From Romanomermis culicivorax (lineage: Eukaryota > Nematoda > Enoplea > Mermithida > Mermithidae), in assembly GCA_963922205.1 (NCBI GenBank), contig CAWUHX010000038.1:744001-808000 (forward strand): a stretch of 64,000 nt of DNA, given 5' to 3'. The notes under the pieces were generated by a model. That model did not search any database. It saw nothing but the letters and a program-made list of their open reading frames with translations, and was not told where the DNA came from. The translations under genes were made by a program, and so were the position numbers. Numbering within the stretch: the first letter of the stretch is position 1; each line of letters begins with the position of its first letter. This document shows, piece after piece, positions 35,426 through 47,600 of the stretch.

Positions 35426-38279
35426 GATCTGTCATCAATTTGATTGGCAACATACCTGTACACCGGGGGGTTGGGGGGGGACCCCCCCAACCCACCCAAG
35501 TACAGGTATGTTTTAGGAGCATACCCAAGCATTTTGATGCTTTTGGATTCAGAAGCCTGCAAAAATTGAGAAAATTCTGGTTATGTTAGTCAGAATGAAC
35601 TGATAAAGAATACAGGCCCGTATTTAGAGGGGGGAAGGGGGAGGGATTCCCCCCTAAATTTTTTTAGAAAAAAAATTTTAGAAATATCATTGTACTTATA
35701 CATCAAAATTCTCAAATTAAATTATAGTTACATTACTTTTCGTCAAACAGAATTTAGCCATTAATCCAAGCACACAGAAACTGACTGAAAATAGGTCGCC
35801 TTTACTGCAAAAATGATTTTCTTTTTATTCAGTAAATTCTAAAAAAATTTATGAAAAAATCCTGTATACGGGTATGGAAGAATAAATATATATATTGGTG
35901 TTCTACAAGAGCAGAGAAAGTATTTTAACGACAGAGTTGTCATGAATTTATCCTTCATTAATATTTCCGTAGTTCCAATTAGGATTATCTAATTTTATTT
36001 AATTCCGCTCCGGAAAAATTTTTGGATTTTCACTTTCTAAAACGCTGGAAATTGAACTTCACAACGTTGGAAAATAAATTAAAATCCGACTGATCTAAAA
36101 CGCTGGAAAATAAATCTCTCCAATGGATATTCGTGAATAGAAGTTCTAAAATCACAGTCTAGAATGATGTCTTCAATTTCCATTTTCAATAAACCCAAAA
36201 GTTCATGTTAAAAATGTTGGAAAAATTCCAAGCATCGAGAGAAAAAATTGAGAGATATGATGAAAATTGGTTTTTTTCAGCGAAATACTGACTGCTAATG
36301 GTTAGAAAATGAGATGAGCTAACTTGATTGATAGAAACTGTTGATAATTAATTAGTAAGTGGAAGTAGATATGCTAACGGCCACGCCTGATAGAAAATAA
36401 TGATTATTATTATACCCCTGAGCGGCGCAAAGTGCAGGAAAATTTTGAGATTTTGACTTTTTAAGGTCCACCAAAACGCATCTCTTCGATTTTGAATTGC
36501 CCAAATTTTTTTCCACAATGAGAACCACCCAAAATTTTTTTCCTCAATTCAAAATTTTTTTCCTTAAAGGACCCCATTTGGGGAAAAACGGTGATCTCAA
36601 TTCCCAAATTAAATTATTATATTTATTACATACTTTTCGTCAAACATAGAATTCGGCCACTAATCCAAGCACACATGAACTAAATGAAAATAAGTCGTCT
36701 TTAAATGATTTTGATTTTCCTTTTATTCAATAAATACTTGAAATTTTTTGGAAATTTCCCCCCCCCCCCTTTTTTGAAAATCCTGAATGCGAGTCAGGCT
36801 TTTTTCTGCACACAGCAACCAAATTTCGGGCTGTGCAACCAAATTTTTTCTGCCAAGCTGCACAGTGCAACTTTAGGCCTGACTGCTCTTTTGATTAGGT
36901 TATAGCGTTTTCTGTCCGGAAATGCATTTTTATTCGTTTTAAAACGGAAAAAAGTGAAAATTTTACGGCGCTTCTCGCCGGGTTTCAATTAATTTATAAT
37001 TTTTTATATTATTTTAGTGCGCGGTTTAAAAAATGTCATTCTATTTAGTGTTTATAGGTTTTAATTATCAACATATTATGGGTAAATGTTTGATCCTGTA
37101 TTGTTTTTTTGACGAATTTGATGAAAACTAACATTTTTCTCGGTCATTTCCTCAAAATCTTTTCGCAATCTTTATAACAATTTTGACTCTCATGTGATTA
37201 AAACGTTTTGAGTCTAAGACAATGCTAGGAATTCTTGCCGGTTAAAAGATCCAAATTCCGACTCGCTTGCCTAGCTTTTGAATTTTAGTTTTTCCGACTG
37301 AAAATTCATTAAATTCACTGAAAAATCAAACCATCTGTCTGGGAAATAAAGGCTGGAAAGATTCATTTTCCAGCGTTCTAGAATATTGAAATTCAGAAAA
37401 AAAATTACGGTGCTACGCGCCGAACAAATTACTCTAGCCTAGTCACCAGAGGTCCCCAAGGTCAAATTTTTCAGGTAGGGGTAAAATTGAAAATTTTGGG
37501 AGGTAGTGTAGCTAAATGTCCACTAAACACGTCATTTTGTCCCAGAATTAGGCAACCAGTGGTCAATTCTAAGAAATTTAGGTAGGGGTAATACCCCCCT
37601 CATACCCCTCCCCATGGGGTGGTCTGCTAGTCACGCTGATCTTTTTATTTTCTCTCCAAAACTAAGAAAACTGGGTTTTAAAAGCCTTAAACCGATGCGC
37701 ATTGCGTGAAATACAAGAAAACTAGTTTGCGATGGTTTTGCCGATAAAATTAAGGTAATTTATTGATTTTAGAGTGAGCAACCAAAAATTTATCGGTGCA
37801 ACCAAAATTTTTCCCCAAGTTGCCCATTGCAACCTAGCCTGTGCAAAAAAAACCGTGGTTGGATCACCGTTTTTTCCCCTCGAAGACTTTTTCCTCATGA
37901 GAACCATACCCAAAACTTTTTTCTTTAGTTTTCTAAATTTTGCCACATTTTTATGAACGGTGGCCATTATCGTATTTAGGATTTTTAAAAAAGGGGGAAT
38001 TATTTTTGAAGTAAAGACGACTTATTTTCGGTAGTTTATGTGTGCTTGTATTAGTGGCTAAATTCTATGTTCGGCGAAAAGCATGTAAATATAATAATTT
38101 AATTCGGGAATTGTGACGTAGAAGTACAATGATATTGCTGGAAATTTTATTCTTAATTTTATGATTCAAGTTTAATCTAACATTTATGATATCAGTTTAA
38201 TTGTATTACAGCGTGGATTTTGGAAAAAAACCGAAAAAATTTAAAAAAATTTAGGGAGGGATTCACCCTTCCCCCGTCT
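35426..38279. repeat. Transposon-derived repeat cluster without genes
   Basis: Two direct relatives (about 35,640-35,870 and 36,600-36,790) share ACTTTTCGTCAAACA, AATCCAAGCACACA and TTCTTTTTATTCAGTAAAT-like blocks; a reverse copy is at about 37,975-38,110. C- and G-runs (CCCCCCCTAAA) mark element ends at 35,613, 36,763 and 38,258. CG-rich hairpin motifs occur at 36,966 and 37,410. All ORFs here are short and without bias. Confidence 0.6.
35449..35512. repeat. GC-rich perfect-ended hairpin
   Basis: AACATACCTGTA (35,449) pairs with TACAGGTATGTT (35,512), with a G-run arm (GGGGGGTTGGGGGGGG) facing a C-run arm (CCCCCCCAACCCACCC). About 64 bp; the stem would be nearly continuous. Confidence 0.6.
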
Positions 38280-38287
38280 GTGGCCAC

Positions 38288-38753
38288 TAGTGATGTGCAC
38301 CGGAGAAATTTTCATAGCCGGATATCCGTGTTTTTTCCACCTTCGGATATCCGGATATTCTTAATGTTGTTTGTACAATAAATGTTGTTTGTACAATAAC
38401 AATACAATAAAAGCATGTTATCAGAATTGACAAACTCCCACATTAGTTTGACACCAACGAAGTATTATTTGTCAACAGTGCAAACTGTGCTAATGAAATA
38501 TTTTTTATTAGCACGAAAGCTAATGGGACTCGTGCCAAAAAAAACCTGCAGTGAATAGTATATGAACAGTATATACACTTACATAATTTGAATCTTTTGT
38601 TGTTTTGTTGCTGAAACTTTGTGTAATAATGTAGCACCTAACTTCTCAGTAACCTTTACTTCTTTTTTGAACAGTGAAAATATCCGGATATTTTTTCACA
38701 TCCGGATATCTGTTTTTCAAAATATCCGTCCGGATATCCGACGCACATCACCA
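38288..38753. mobile_element. Non-autonomous hAT element, 466 bp, with 8-bp target duplication
   Basis: Starts TAGTGATGTGCACCGG and ends CCGACGCACATCACCA. Exact 8-bp duplications GTGGCCAC flank it (38,280-38,287 and 38,754-38,761). The interior has several ATCCGGATAT palindromes near both ends, probable transposase-binding sites. TGATGTGC termini and 8-bp duplications are hAT features. No ORF of note. Confidence 0.8.
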
Positions 38754-41700
38754 GTGGCCACGGATGCTTTTTTCGTGTGCATTTTACGTGCATACATAAA
38801 CATTCAGATGTTTCCGGAATCCGGATTCCGGAGCACTGTTTTTCCCCTATCAAATCGTGGTTTTTTAGGGGAAAATATTGGACTCTTTTCCCGTTTGGGG
38901 AAGAAAATTCTGGGGATCGGAGATCGGATACAGAAAAGAGTAGAAAATAAATTTGTAGAAATTGCGATTTTTGAGCAGAAATTTCGAATCGCTGTTTTTT
39001 GCACGTTTGCACTATAATGTGGAAAAAAATTCAGAGTGCGAAAAAATTTTCTGAGGTATTTCCGCAAGTGTGGGGGAAAAATTTGGATTTTGGTATAGGA
39101 AAGATGCATTTGAGAAGGTCCAACTCTCAAAATTTTCCGCGCGAACTTCAATAATCATTATTATTTATTACCAAGCTCAGGCGCGGCTTTTAACATGTCT
39201 TCCTTCACCTATCATTTCATCTTTAATAGTTTCATCATCTTGAACGTAGATATCATCTCTTGTTTTAATTGGTAATCTTCAATATTTTGTCTTGATATTT
39301 AATGAATATCCGCATTTTTCCTTGACAAATTTTTTTAGAAAGATCTACATGTCACTTCTCTAACTTTTTGAAACGATTGTTCCTTTCTTAACGTAAAATA
39401 AATTCAAGCTTCATATATACAAAGTGGTTTTCAAATATTTCTTCTCTTCTTACTCACATCTTTCTGGCCAAATTCATAGAAGTTTGTCGATAAATTACTG
39501 GTTTTAAAATGATAAAATTCCAGAACTTGGATTTTTAGCACAAAATTTGAATCTAATTTTTTCAAAAACATTCTTAAAAAAGGTCTATGAGTATTTTTAA
39601 GCGAAAAAAACGAGTTGGAGAAAATGGGGAAATAAATTTTGATTCCTTTCTCCATTTGGGGAAATGGCCGGCGGGAAAAAACAGTGGGATAAGGCGTTTC
39701 GTTGTAATTTATAATCATTACGTGTTCCTTCAGTAACTCGTAGGATTTAAAGACGAAAACTTTTCGCCAAAAATTTTTCCACATTTGTAGACAAGGTTCG
39801 TAGAAAAAAAACAGTGCCACGAATCTGAAATAAATGTTTGGAAAATTGATTTTTCAGTGTCGCAGAATGTCACTACTCAAAAAATTTTAAAACGGAAACA
39901 TCTTTTTTGGGCTTTCACTTGTCATTTTAGAGGCTTATATAAACAGTCGATTTCTCATGTAATTCGAAGTCATTATGCTATTGGATAGTATGCTGGAAAA
40001 TTTTTTAGAAATACTTGTAAATCAGACTTACTCGAAAGTTTTAATTTTCGCTTCAATTTTAATAAATCAATGGCTCCAAAAATATCAGAATGTTCCAAAA
40101 AGTTTAAAAACACTTTAATAAACGTCTATCTATGAGCATTTTTTGGGGAACATGGGGAAAAAAATTTGGGGAATATGAGGAAAGAATCTTTGACCCCCTT
40201 CCCCTTCATGGAGAAAGGCTGGCGGGGACAACCCGTGTTTCGGAGTCCATCACTTGCAAAAATGAGGTAGAAAAAATTGTAGTCATGTCAGTCACATAGT
40301 ATGGATCAACGATACTATTGGTTTTTTACAACGGTTGGAAGCTATTAACGATACATTTCTCACGAATTCATCTACTACTGATATTTCCGTGATTCTGACT
40401 ATAGTTATCAATTTTAATTATTTCTTATTCCGCCGCGGAGCGCCGGAAATTTTTTTAGGGTTTTTACATTCTGAAAGGTGGGAAAATGAATCTTTATAAT
40501 AATTAGAAATGAACTGAAATCGAGTAATATCTTTCTTATTCCGGCGCGCAGCGCCGGAAAAATTTTTAGATTTTTTAATTGTAAGATGCTGGAAAATGAA
40601 TGTTCGCAACATATTTCTGGATAGGAGCTCTAAATTTGCAGTCTTAGAATAACGTTTTTCTTGTTTTCCAATGCGGATTGCGAAAGTTCACGTTTCGAAA
40701 CGTTTGGAAAACTCCAAACGACACTAGAGAAAAAATTGATAGAATTGATGAAAAATGTCAATTATCCGCAAAATATTAACTCTTAACTAGTAAAAAACGA
40801 GATGAATTCAGCTGATAAAAAGTTGAAGGTTAATTAGTCAGTGGAAGTAGATATGCTAATGGTCGCTTCTGATAGAAAACAATGACTATTATATAACGAC
40901 CAGCGCGAAGCGCCGGAAAATTTTGAAGTTTTGACCCTCTAAAGTTCACCAAAATGCATTTTCTCGCTTTTGGGCTTATAAAAATTTTTCCCACAGTGAG
41001 AACCATGCCCAAATTTTTTCTTCATTTCCACATTTTTTTCCTCAAAAGACCTTATTTGAGGGGAAACGGTGATTAGAATGGAAAAAATTTGACATTTTTT
41101 GCTTTTTATTCATACATCACCCTTCCCTGTTCAAAGAATGAGGCTATAAAGGTTTTTTGGCCTTCTTTCGGCTTTCCCCCCAAAATTTTATGTTTATATT
41201 CCAGCCGGTCGGAGCTCTTTAAGGAAGGTTTTATTTAATTATAATTTCTTTCAGAACTTTGATTTGATTTCAATTCCGTGTAAATAATATGAAAAGAGAA
41301 CTAGATGTCTTCGGCTTCACGGAGACACCCCAAATACTGAAACACGATTGTTTGATCAGTGGAACAGTCGTAAGTTATTTTTTATTTATAATATGAGATA
41401 TATTCTTTCGAGGTGCATGATGTGTATTAGTATATGTGTGTTGCCAGCGTACATGCATTAGAGGGCGTAGGGGGTATTTGAGACCCTGAACACCGCGCTG
41501 GTCCGAAAAAACGCGTCAAACACCCCCTGAACTTTCTCGAAGACAGTTTTTTGATGATTTTTGTGCATATTTTGTATGGAAAACATGTTTGCGGAGCTCT
41601 CTTTATTTTTGCTCACCCACCCCTTCCTCCCCTCCACAAATTAAATGTCCGACGACCATCCTTGGAAAATTCTTGCTTTACACATCTGGTTGCCAGTAGG

Positions 41701-43796
41701 CCAAATGCCAAAATCTTTTTCATATGTGAAAAATTTTTTTAAAATGCTTTTGTCTCTCAAAATTGCTCATAATTGCTGCTTCTGTACGTTTTTGAACATA
41801 TTTTTACATCTACTGGCACCGAAACTTCTCATAATCATCTGATAGTTTCCATTTTATTTTCTGAAATTCGTCTAAATTTTGTTATTTTCAATAAAATAAT
41901 AGTTATACAAAGCATCTCTCATTACATAGGAGTTTTATGCTTTAAAAGCTGTTCCTAGATTAGGAGCAATAGATCTTATACTCATACATGTAACGGAGCC
42001 CCGAGGTCTGGGGGGGTGGACGACTTTTTTTGGGCCGGGGGTCAGTAATTCCCAAAATTTTGGGGGATGGGTCTTTCAAGGAGAAAAAGTCGATTTTTCA
42101 TGAAAAAAGTCCGAAAAATAGTTTAAAAAATAGTAATTTTTTTCTTAAAAGACCGAAAAAATATATTCATGGCGGGAAGCGCCCAGAAAATTCACACTTT
42201 TGACCATAATTAACATTTTTCAGTATTTTTCCGACCAAAAGTATGGGGGTTCCTACGGCTACCATATGGCTAGCCATATAATTGGAAAATCCTGGGCGGG
42301 CGGTCGCCCAATAGCTAGCCATGTGGTCGACGATTTCTGGGAGGTTCCCATAGCACGCCCCCCCCCCCCCCAATTAAATGTATGCTTATACTCAAGGCCG
42401 TATTTAGGGGTGGCGGGGGGGGCGGCCGCCACCCCCTTGGAACTTTGTCATATGTCGATTCTGTGTCTATAACTGAGAAAAATCTCAAAATTTTCCGGTG
42501 CTTCCCGCCGGTCAATGAGTATAACAGTCATTATTTTCAATCAGGCACGGCCATTATCATATCTACTTCGACTTACTAGCTAAACTTCAACAGTTTCAAT
42601 CAACTGAATTACCTCATCTCTTATTTTTTAGTTACAAGACAAAATGTCACAGTGGGAAAACTTTTTCGATTTAAAAACCGAAATGATGCATTGTGGTGAA
42701 CTTCAGAAGGTCAAACCCTCAAAATTTGCCGGCGCTTCGCGCCGGTCCTGAGTATAATAGTCATTGTTCCCTATCAAGCGCGGCCATTAACATAGCTACT
42801 TCCACTTTACTAGCGAACTTTCATCAGTTTCTATCAACTGATTCACTTCATCTCTTCTTTTACTAATTAAGAGCCCATATTTTGCTGATAATTTAGGTTT
42901 TTGATCACTTCTTAAAATTTTATTCTCTTACTTCGTTTGGAGTTTTCCAAAAATTTTGAAACGTGAGCCTTCGCAATCCGCATTGAAAACTGATAAAAAC
43001 GTCATTTTAAGACTGTAAATTTAGAGCTCCTATCTAGGACAAATTGTTGTAAACATTCATTTTCCAGCATTTTGGAACACAAAAATCCAAAAAAATTTTC
43101 GGCGCTACGCGCCGAAATAAGGAAGGTATTATAATCCATTAGTTTAATTCCAATTTATTATCGTTGTTATGGAAAGATTATTTTTTCAGCCTTTTAAAGT
43201 GTAAAAACCTGCAAATTTTCCCGGCGCTGCGCGCCGGAAAAAAAATTTTTTGCTCTGTCCGCCCCCCCTAAAAAAATTCCTGGCTACGGCCCTGCTTATA
43301 CTACATATGCACTAAGAGTTGGCTAGAAGGACCAAAAATTTTCGAAATACAAGTCGAACATATTTTCTAATTTTCATTCTAGAATAAAAATATCTTGATT
43401 TCAAGACTAAAAAAGCTTTAGAATTGCATTTCAATGAACTTAATGAAAGACTGACTTTTGAAAGTATGGTTATTGATCATCTAGACATTGGAAAAATTGA
43501 AAAGTGAGCCTTTGAAATATTTTATATTCCCCAATGATGAAAATCAAGAAAATTGCATATTTTAATTTGCAGATATTTAGCATAACAATCTTCGAGTGAA
43601 ATGACGTCAAATATTTACAGTCAGAGATGAAATAGAATATTAAAAATGCGCTATAACAACTGAAAGTTAACTGAGTAATATTACTAGACTTTTTAGGATC
43701 TTGCTTGAGGCAAATTCGGATAATAACGATAATTAAATCTGTCATGTCAAATGTCTACAGACAGGTCATCTTTTGGAATCCTGATTTCTATTTTAG
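38754..43796. other. Gene-free transposon nest
   Basis: Apart from the inverted repeat listed, 38,800-40,400 and 41,100-42,480 contain only stop-dense AT-rich sequence with C/G runs (for example 42,008-42,020 and 42,358-42,372). None of the ORFs resembles a known protein or shows codon bias. Confidence 0.55.
40420..43260. repeat. Large inverted repeat with roughly 0.8-kb diverged arms
   Basis: The left arm (about 40,420-41,080) and the right arm (about 42,480-43,260) are reverse complements with gaps: for example AGTGGAAGTAGATATGCTAA (40,841) against CATAGCTACTTCCACTT (42,795), and TTTTCCAATGCGGATTGCGA (40,661) against TCGCAATCCGCATTGAAAAC (42,975). CG-rich hairpins sit at 40,432, 40,543, 40,906, 42,488, 42,726, 43,103 and 43,222. 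The right end has CTGGCTACGGCCCTG and a C-run, as in other transposon ends in this window. The loop (41,080-42,480) is AT-rich, without genes. Confidence 0.6.
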
Positions 43797-44372
43797 GTGG
43801 AAAACCCAGTCAAATCAGAGGGCAGTCAATCCAACGTGGAACGACGAGATAATGCTGACCCACCTACAAGTAAAGGAAGAAATGATTAAGCGTCGATTTC
43901 AAATAATGAAAGTTTTACTCTAGATCGTGCCTTGTCTGATTTCGATATTGGCCTTTATGTTGGAAAAAGAATCGACGACGATATAAAATACAATTTATTA
44001 AAAAATGCTTGGATGCCGAATGATCATTATCAAATGCCGCATTCAGTTCGAATGAAGAAAGGAAAACCCACGAAATGTTATTTGCGTATCCACCATTTGA
44101 TCCGTTATCCGTGTTTAGCGTATTCGCACGTAGAAATGGGACTTTTCTGTCGTTATTGCGTCCTGTTTCATCAAAATGGTGTTGGCGAATATCCGGTTGA
44201 AGCGAAAAGCCTGGTAACTGAACCGCTGAAAAAATTTGATCGCATGTTCTCCAAGGATGGTTACGTTTCTACGCATTTCACACGCCATTATCATCTATTC
44301 GCTACTACGAAAGCTAAAAATTTTATCGCCGTTAAAGAAAATAAGCAAAAGGGAATCTCATCGTTATTGTAA
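43797..44372 (+). pseudogene. hAT transposase N-terminal exon with TTF-type zinc finger
   Basis: A good acceptor (TTCTATTTTAG) ends at 43,796. The frame GTGGAAAACCCAGTC... is coding-like and meets one TAA at 43,887; after it the same frame is open to TAA at 44,370. It contains DIGLYVGKRIDDDIKYNLL, then a TTF-type finger (YPCLAY, FCRYCVLF, LVTEPLKKF, STHFTRHYH), as found at the N-terminus of hAT transposases and of ZMYM/THAP-type domesticated relatives. The catalytic RNase H-like region is missing. AATAAA follows at 44,453, and the SMG8 start is 231 bases away. It may be a transposon remnant or the 3' exon of a captured gene with a nonsense mutation. The domain call is firm; function is unknown. 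Confidence 0.65.
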
Positions 44373-44602
44373 TCTCAAAAAAAGTAAATGTTAGCTTTAT
44401 TATAATTTTATTATCCGGTAAATTTTTATCTTAATGTTTTTTGTTATGATTGAATAAATGTTTATCGATATTATGACGGTTTCAGTTCGTGTTCGGGGCT
44501 AAGTTTTTGTCTATACATACTCCTAGTGACACGTATAATTGTTGTGATTTTAAGTTACCATTTTCTTCTGTAGTTCACATAAAGCTTCGCCGAACGTCGA
44601 AA

Positions 44603-47600
44603 ATGGCGGAAGAAATCTCTACCTTCCTCAAGCAAGCGTTGGATGAGTTGTAAGGATTTTAATTCACCATACAGTTTTATTTTTCTAAATTTATTATTTT
44701 TTTCAGGAGTATTCACCGTGAAAATAAGGTTTGTGTCATTTCTATCGTTTCTAAAAGTGCGTTGGGCGAAAATCTATCGAAAGTCGCATTATTAAATCAA
44801 CTGGTCGAAAAGCAAATGTTTACTTCGTATGCTTCTATGAAAAAAATTGACAATTGTTCGGTAAATGTAGCAACTTTAGGTGACGCATTTTCGCAAATTT
44901 GACCTTTCATTTTTCAGATAGAAGTATTTTTCGACGCCGATAATCAATGTATATTTTTGAATTTTCAATCACCGTACGAACTCAATTCTTTCGAATTTCG
45001 CAGAGCGGAAGTACGATCTTGATAATTCGCTCACAGAGTCATTTTATCTTCGAGTATGGTTTCAGAGTGAAAATTATCATCAGTGGTGGATGGACAAAGA
45101 GAAACAAGTTGTCGCGCATCTACTTTACCTATTTTCGATTTCGCAAATTGTCTTGGTATGACATGTGTTCTCATCACTCTATTAAGTACATGTCTTGAGG
45201 TTTTTGATTTTCGATTCAAATTTTAAAATATGACTTTTTTCGATTATTTAATTGTAGATTATTCCATTAAACGCCTTCAAAAACTGTTTGACCGTTTTTG
45301 TATATCCCTGGTTTATATGCCTTGTTTTGTATCCTGTATTTTTCAGTTTCTGCAACCGACATGTCGTTTTGACCTCAGTTATTTAAGATTATTCCGAAAT
45401 CTAAATTATTTACGGTAATTTCTGCTTCTATGCCATTTTACGACGTTCTTTGTGTGCTATAACTTTATCTCTTTAGGGAAAAATGTTTAACTTCTGTGCA
45501 AGATATCTTGTCCGACATCACCAGCGTCCCTAAAGGATGGTCCAAAGAAGGAAGAGCTGGTTGTCCAAGAGTTCTTTTCCTGTTTAGTAGACCGCCAAGT
45601 TTCATGAAACCGGATGGGACTGTTGAAACACGGAAAGTCAGTTTGTTAAATTATCAAACACCTCTCTACGAAAAGAATTTTTCCACCAAGTTCGATGAAT
45701 TCTTTTCCAATTGCCCAAAATAGGTTTTTTATCTTTTTTCACTCCCCGCCATATTCATCCCTTTTCCTATTAAGGGTTCGTATAAAAAATTGGCAGCATG
45801 TCTCGAAGATCAAATCTTTCGACTTTTTCGTAAAAGTCGCATCGTGACTAATAATTCGTCCATTTCAATTTGCAGTCTACCGTCAAAACAATCTTTCTGC
45901 TACATTTTCGGTCCCAATGAAGAACCTAAAGAATTTGGCAGGGAAATTTTGTCCAATTTATCATGTTCGGACGGTAATTTTTATTGAAAATTTATAAAAG
46001 CCACATTTTATTATTTACATTACTCTCTTCTTGCAACTCAACTTTTTAGATAAGAAAAACGAATACGAAGATTATGGATTTAAGAATTTCTTTTTCGATC
46101 ACGTCGATCTTGCTTTCTCCTCTGGTTTTGACGATAACGCCGTAAAAGTTGGGCCGGCATATTTTGAAGTGAGATTATCATTCAAAATATAAAATTCTAG
46201 TTCTTACATAAATCAAATCCCGAGATCTTCGTTGATTCCGACCTGCTGGCTTATTAGATTTTCTGGAGTAAGACTGATTAGACTTTGTTTTGGATCATAA
46301 TTATAAATTGACTTTTGCATATAGGGTCATTAGAAATTCAAACGGTTTAAATTTTCCATCACATTCCAGTTGCCAAAATTGAAAAATTTCGTCAGAGTCG
46401 CCAGTGCGTTATACGATTTCTATGTCAAACGTTACAAAGAAAATGAAATTTTGTCGGAAATCGACAGTTTAGTGGACGTTGTGACGAAGTTTTCGGAAAA
46501 GTAAGTGTGAATATTTAAGACTTCTTTAATTTACTTATATTCAATTTTATAGCCGTTGCAATAAAGCTTATCCGATGGCTTTAGCGAATTATCAGGATAG
46601 ACTGCCTTTATTTTATAATGAAATTCAACATAGAGCAAAAGTAAGAAATATGCGAAAATAGGCTAAAGTCTATGGTGAGGAAATCTGACTAAAAAACTTT
46701 CCCTGCTCCCACATTTTGATGGTTTCTATAGTCGTTTGTATTATGCATTAAACAATCTAAAGAAGCATTCATAGTCACTGTAAATACTTCGAGTTTTTGG
46801 CAAAGAAAAGCCCTTCACTGTCGAAAATTTGCTTAATTTTGATTAATATTCAATATATATTTCCTTCTGTCTAGTTGAAGTCTTAACATTCGAATTAGTT
46901 GCAATAATCAAACGTTTTTCAGAAAATTCGAAGTTTCTTGACTGCTTCATTGAAATTAGACAATCATTACTAACATGGAGTCTCAATTTTCAATTTAAAT
47001 CGAAAATTTTTTTGACTCACAATTTAAGACTTTTAGTTCACGTTTTGCTACTTTTTTGTTATTTTCAGCTCATGCAATCAATTCAGATCCTAAAGCAGCA
47101 AGCTCGAGGACCTTGTTTGGAAAAATCCGTTGAAAAGCTAGCCCAAGAATGTGAAGCTTACTGGGAGAACGGTAGAAAAGCTTGCGAAGTTTACAGTCTA
47201 ACTGGAAATGTTTGCTTGAATCAAGTAATTAATAATCAATTTTTTTAAATTTCAAGCATTAGTGTCGCTAAAGATTCCAAATTTTGAAAGATAGGGTGTC
47301 CAGCAACCTGGAAGTGTCAGGGAAAAAATTGTAGGCCTGGAAACCCTGGAAAAGTCAGGGAATTTCGATTAGAAGTGTTATGATGTAGTTGTTTTTATCG
47401 CAAGATGAACCCGAAAATTAAATGATAAGTCAACTTTGCGTTTTAGAAGTTAAAAACTGCTGAAGTTTTCGGCGCTTGGCTCCGGTTTTTAGCTGTACTT
47501 GAGCAGATTATTCATCTGCTTAAGTGCAGTTGTTTTAGTGCATCTGTAGTTCTATTTCGTCTCTAACCATCTATGTTGAACAGTTTTTGAATAGTAATTA

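Noticed and set aside
35289..35562. ORFs with HTCTPGGWGG-like glycine/proline runs at 35,289-35,562
   Set aside because: They are readings of the G-run/C-run hairpin at 35,449-35,512 on both strands.
44947..45198. 83-residue ORF at 44,947-45,198
   Set aside because: It is an out-of-frame reading of SMG8 exon 3; the conserved residues lie in the other two frames.
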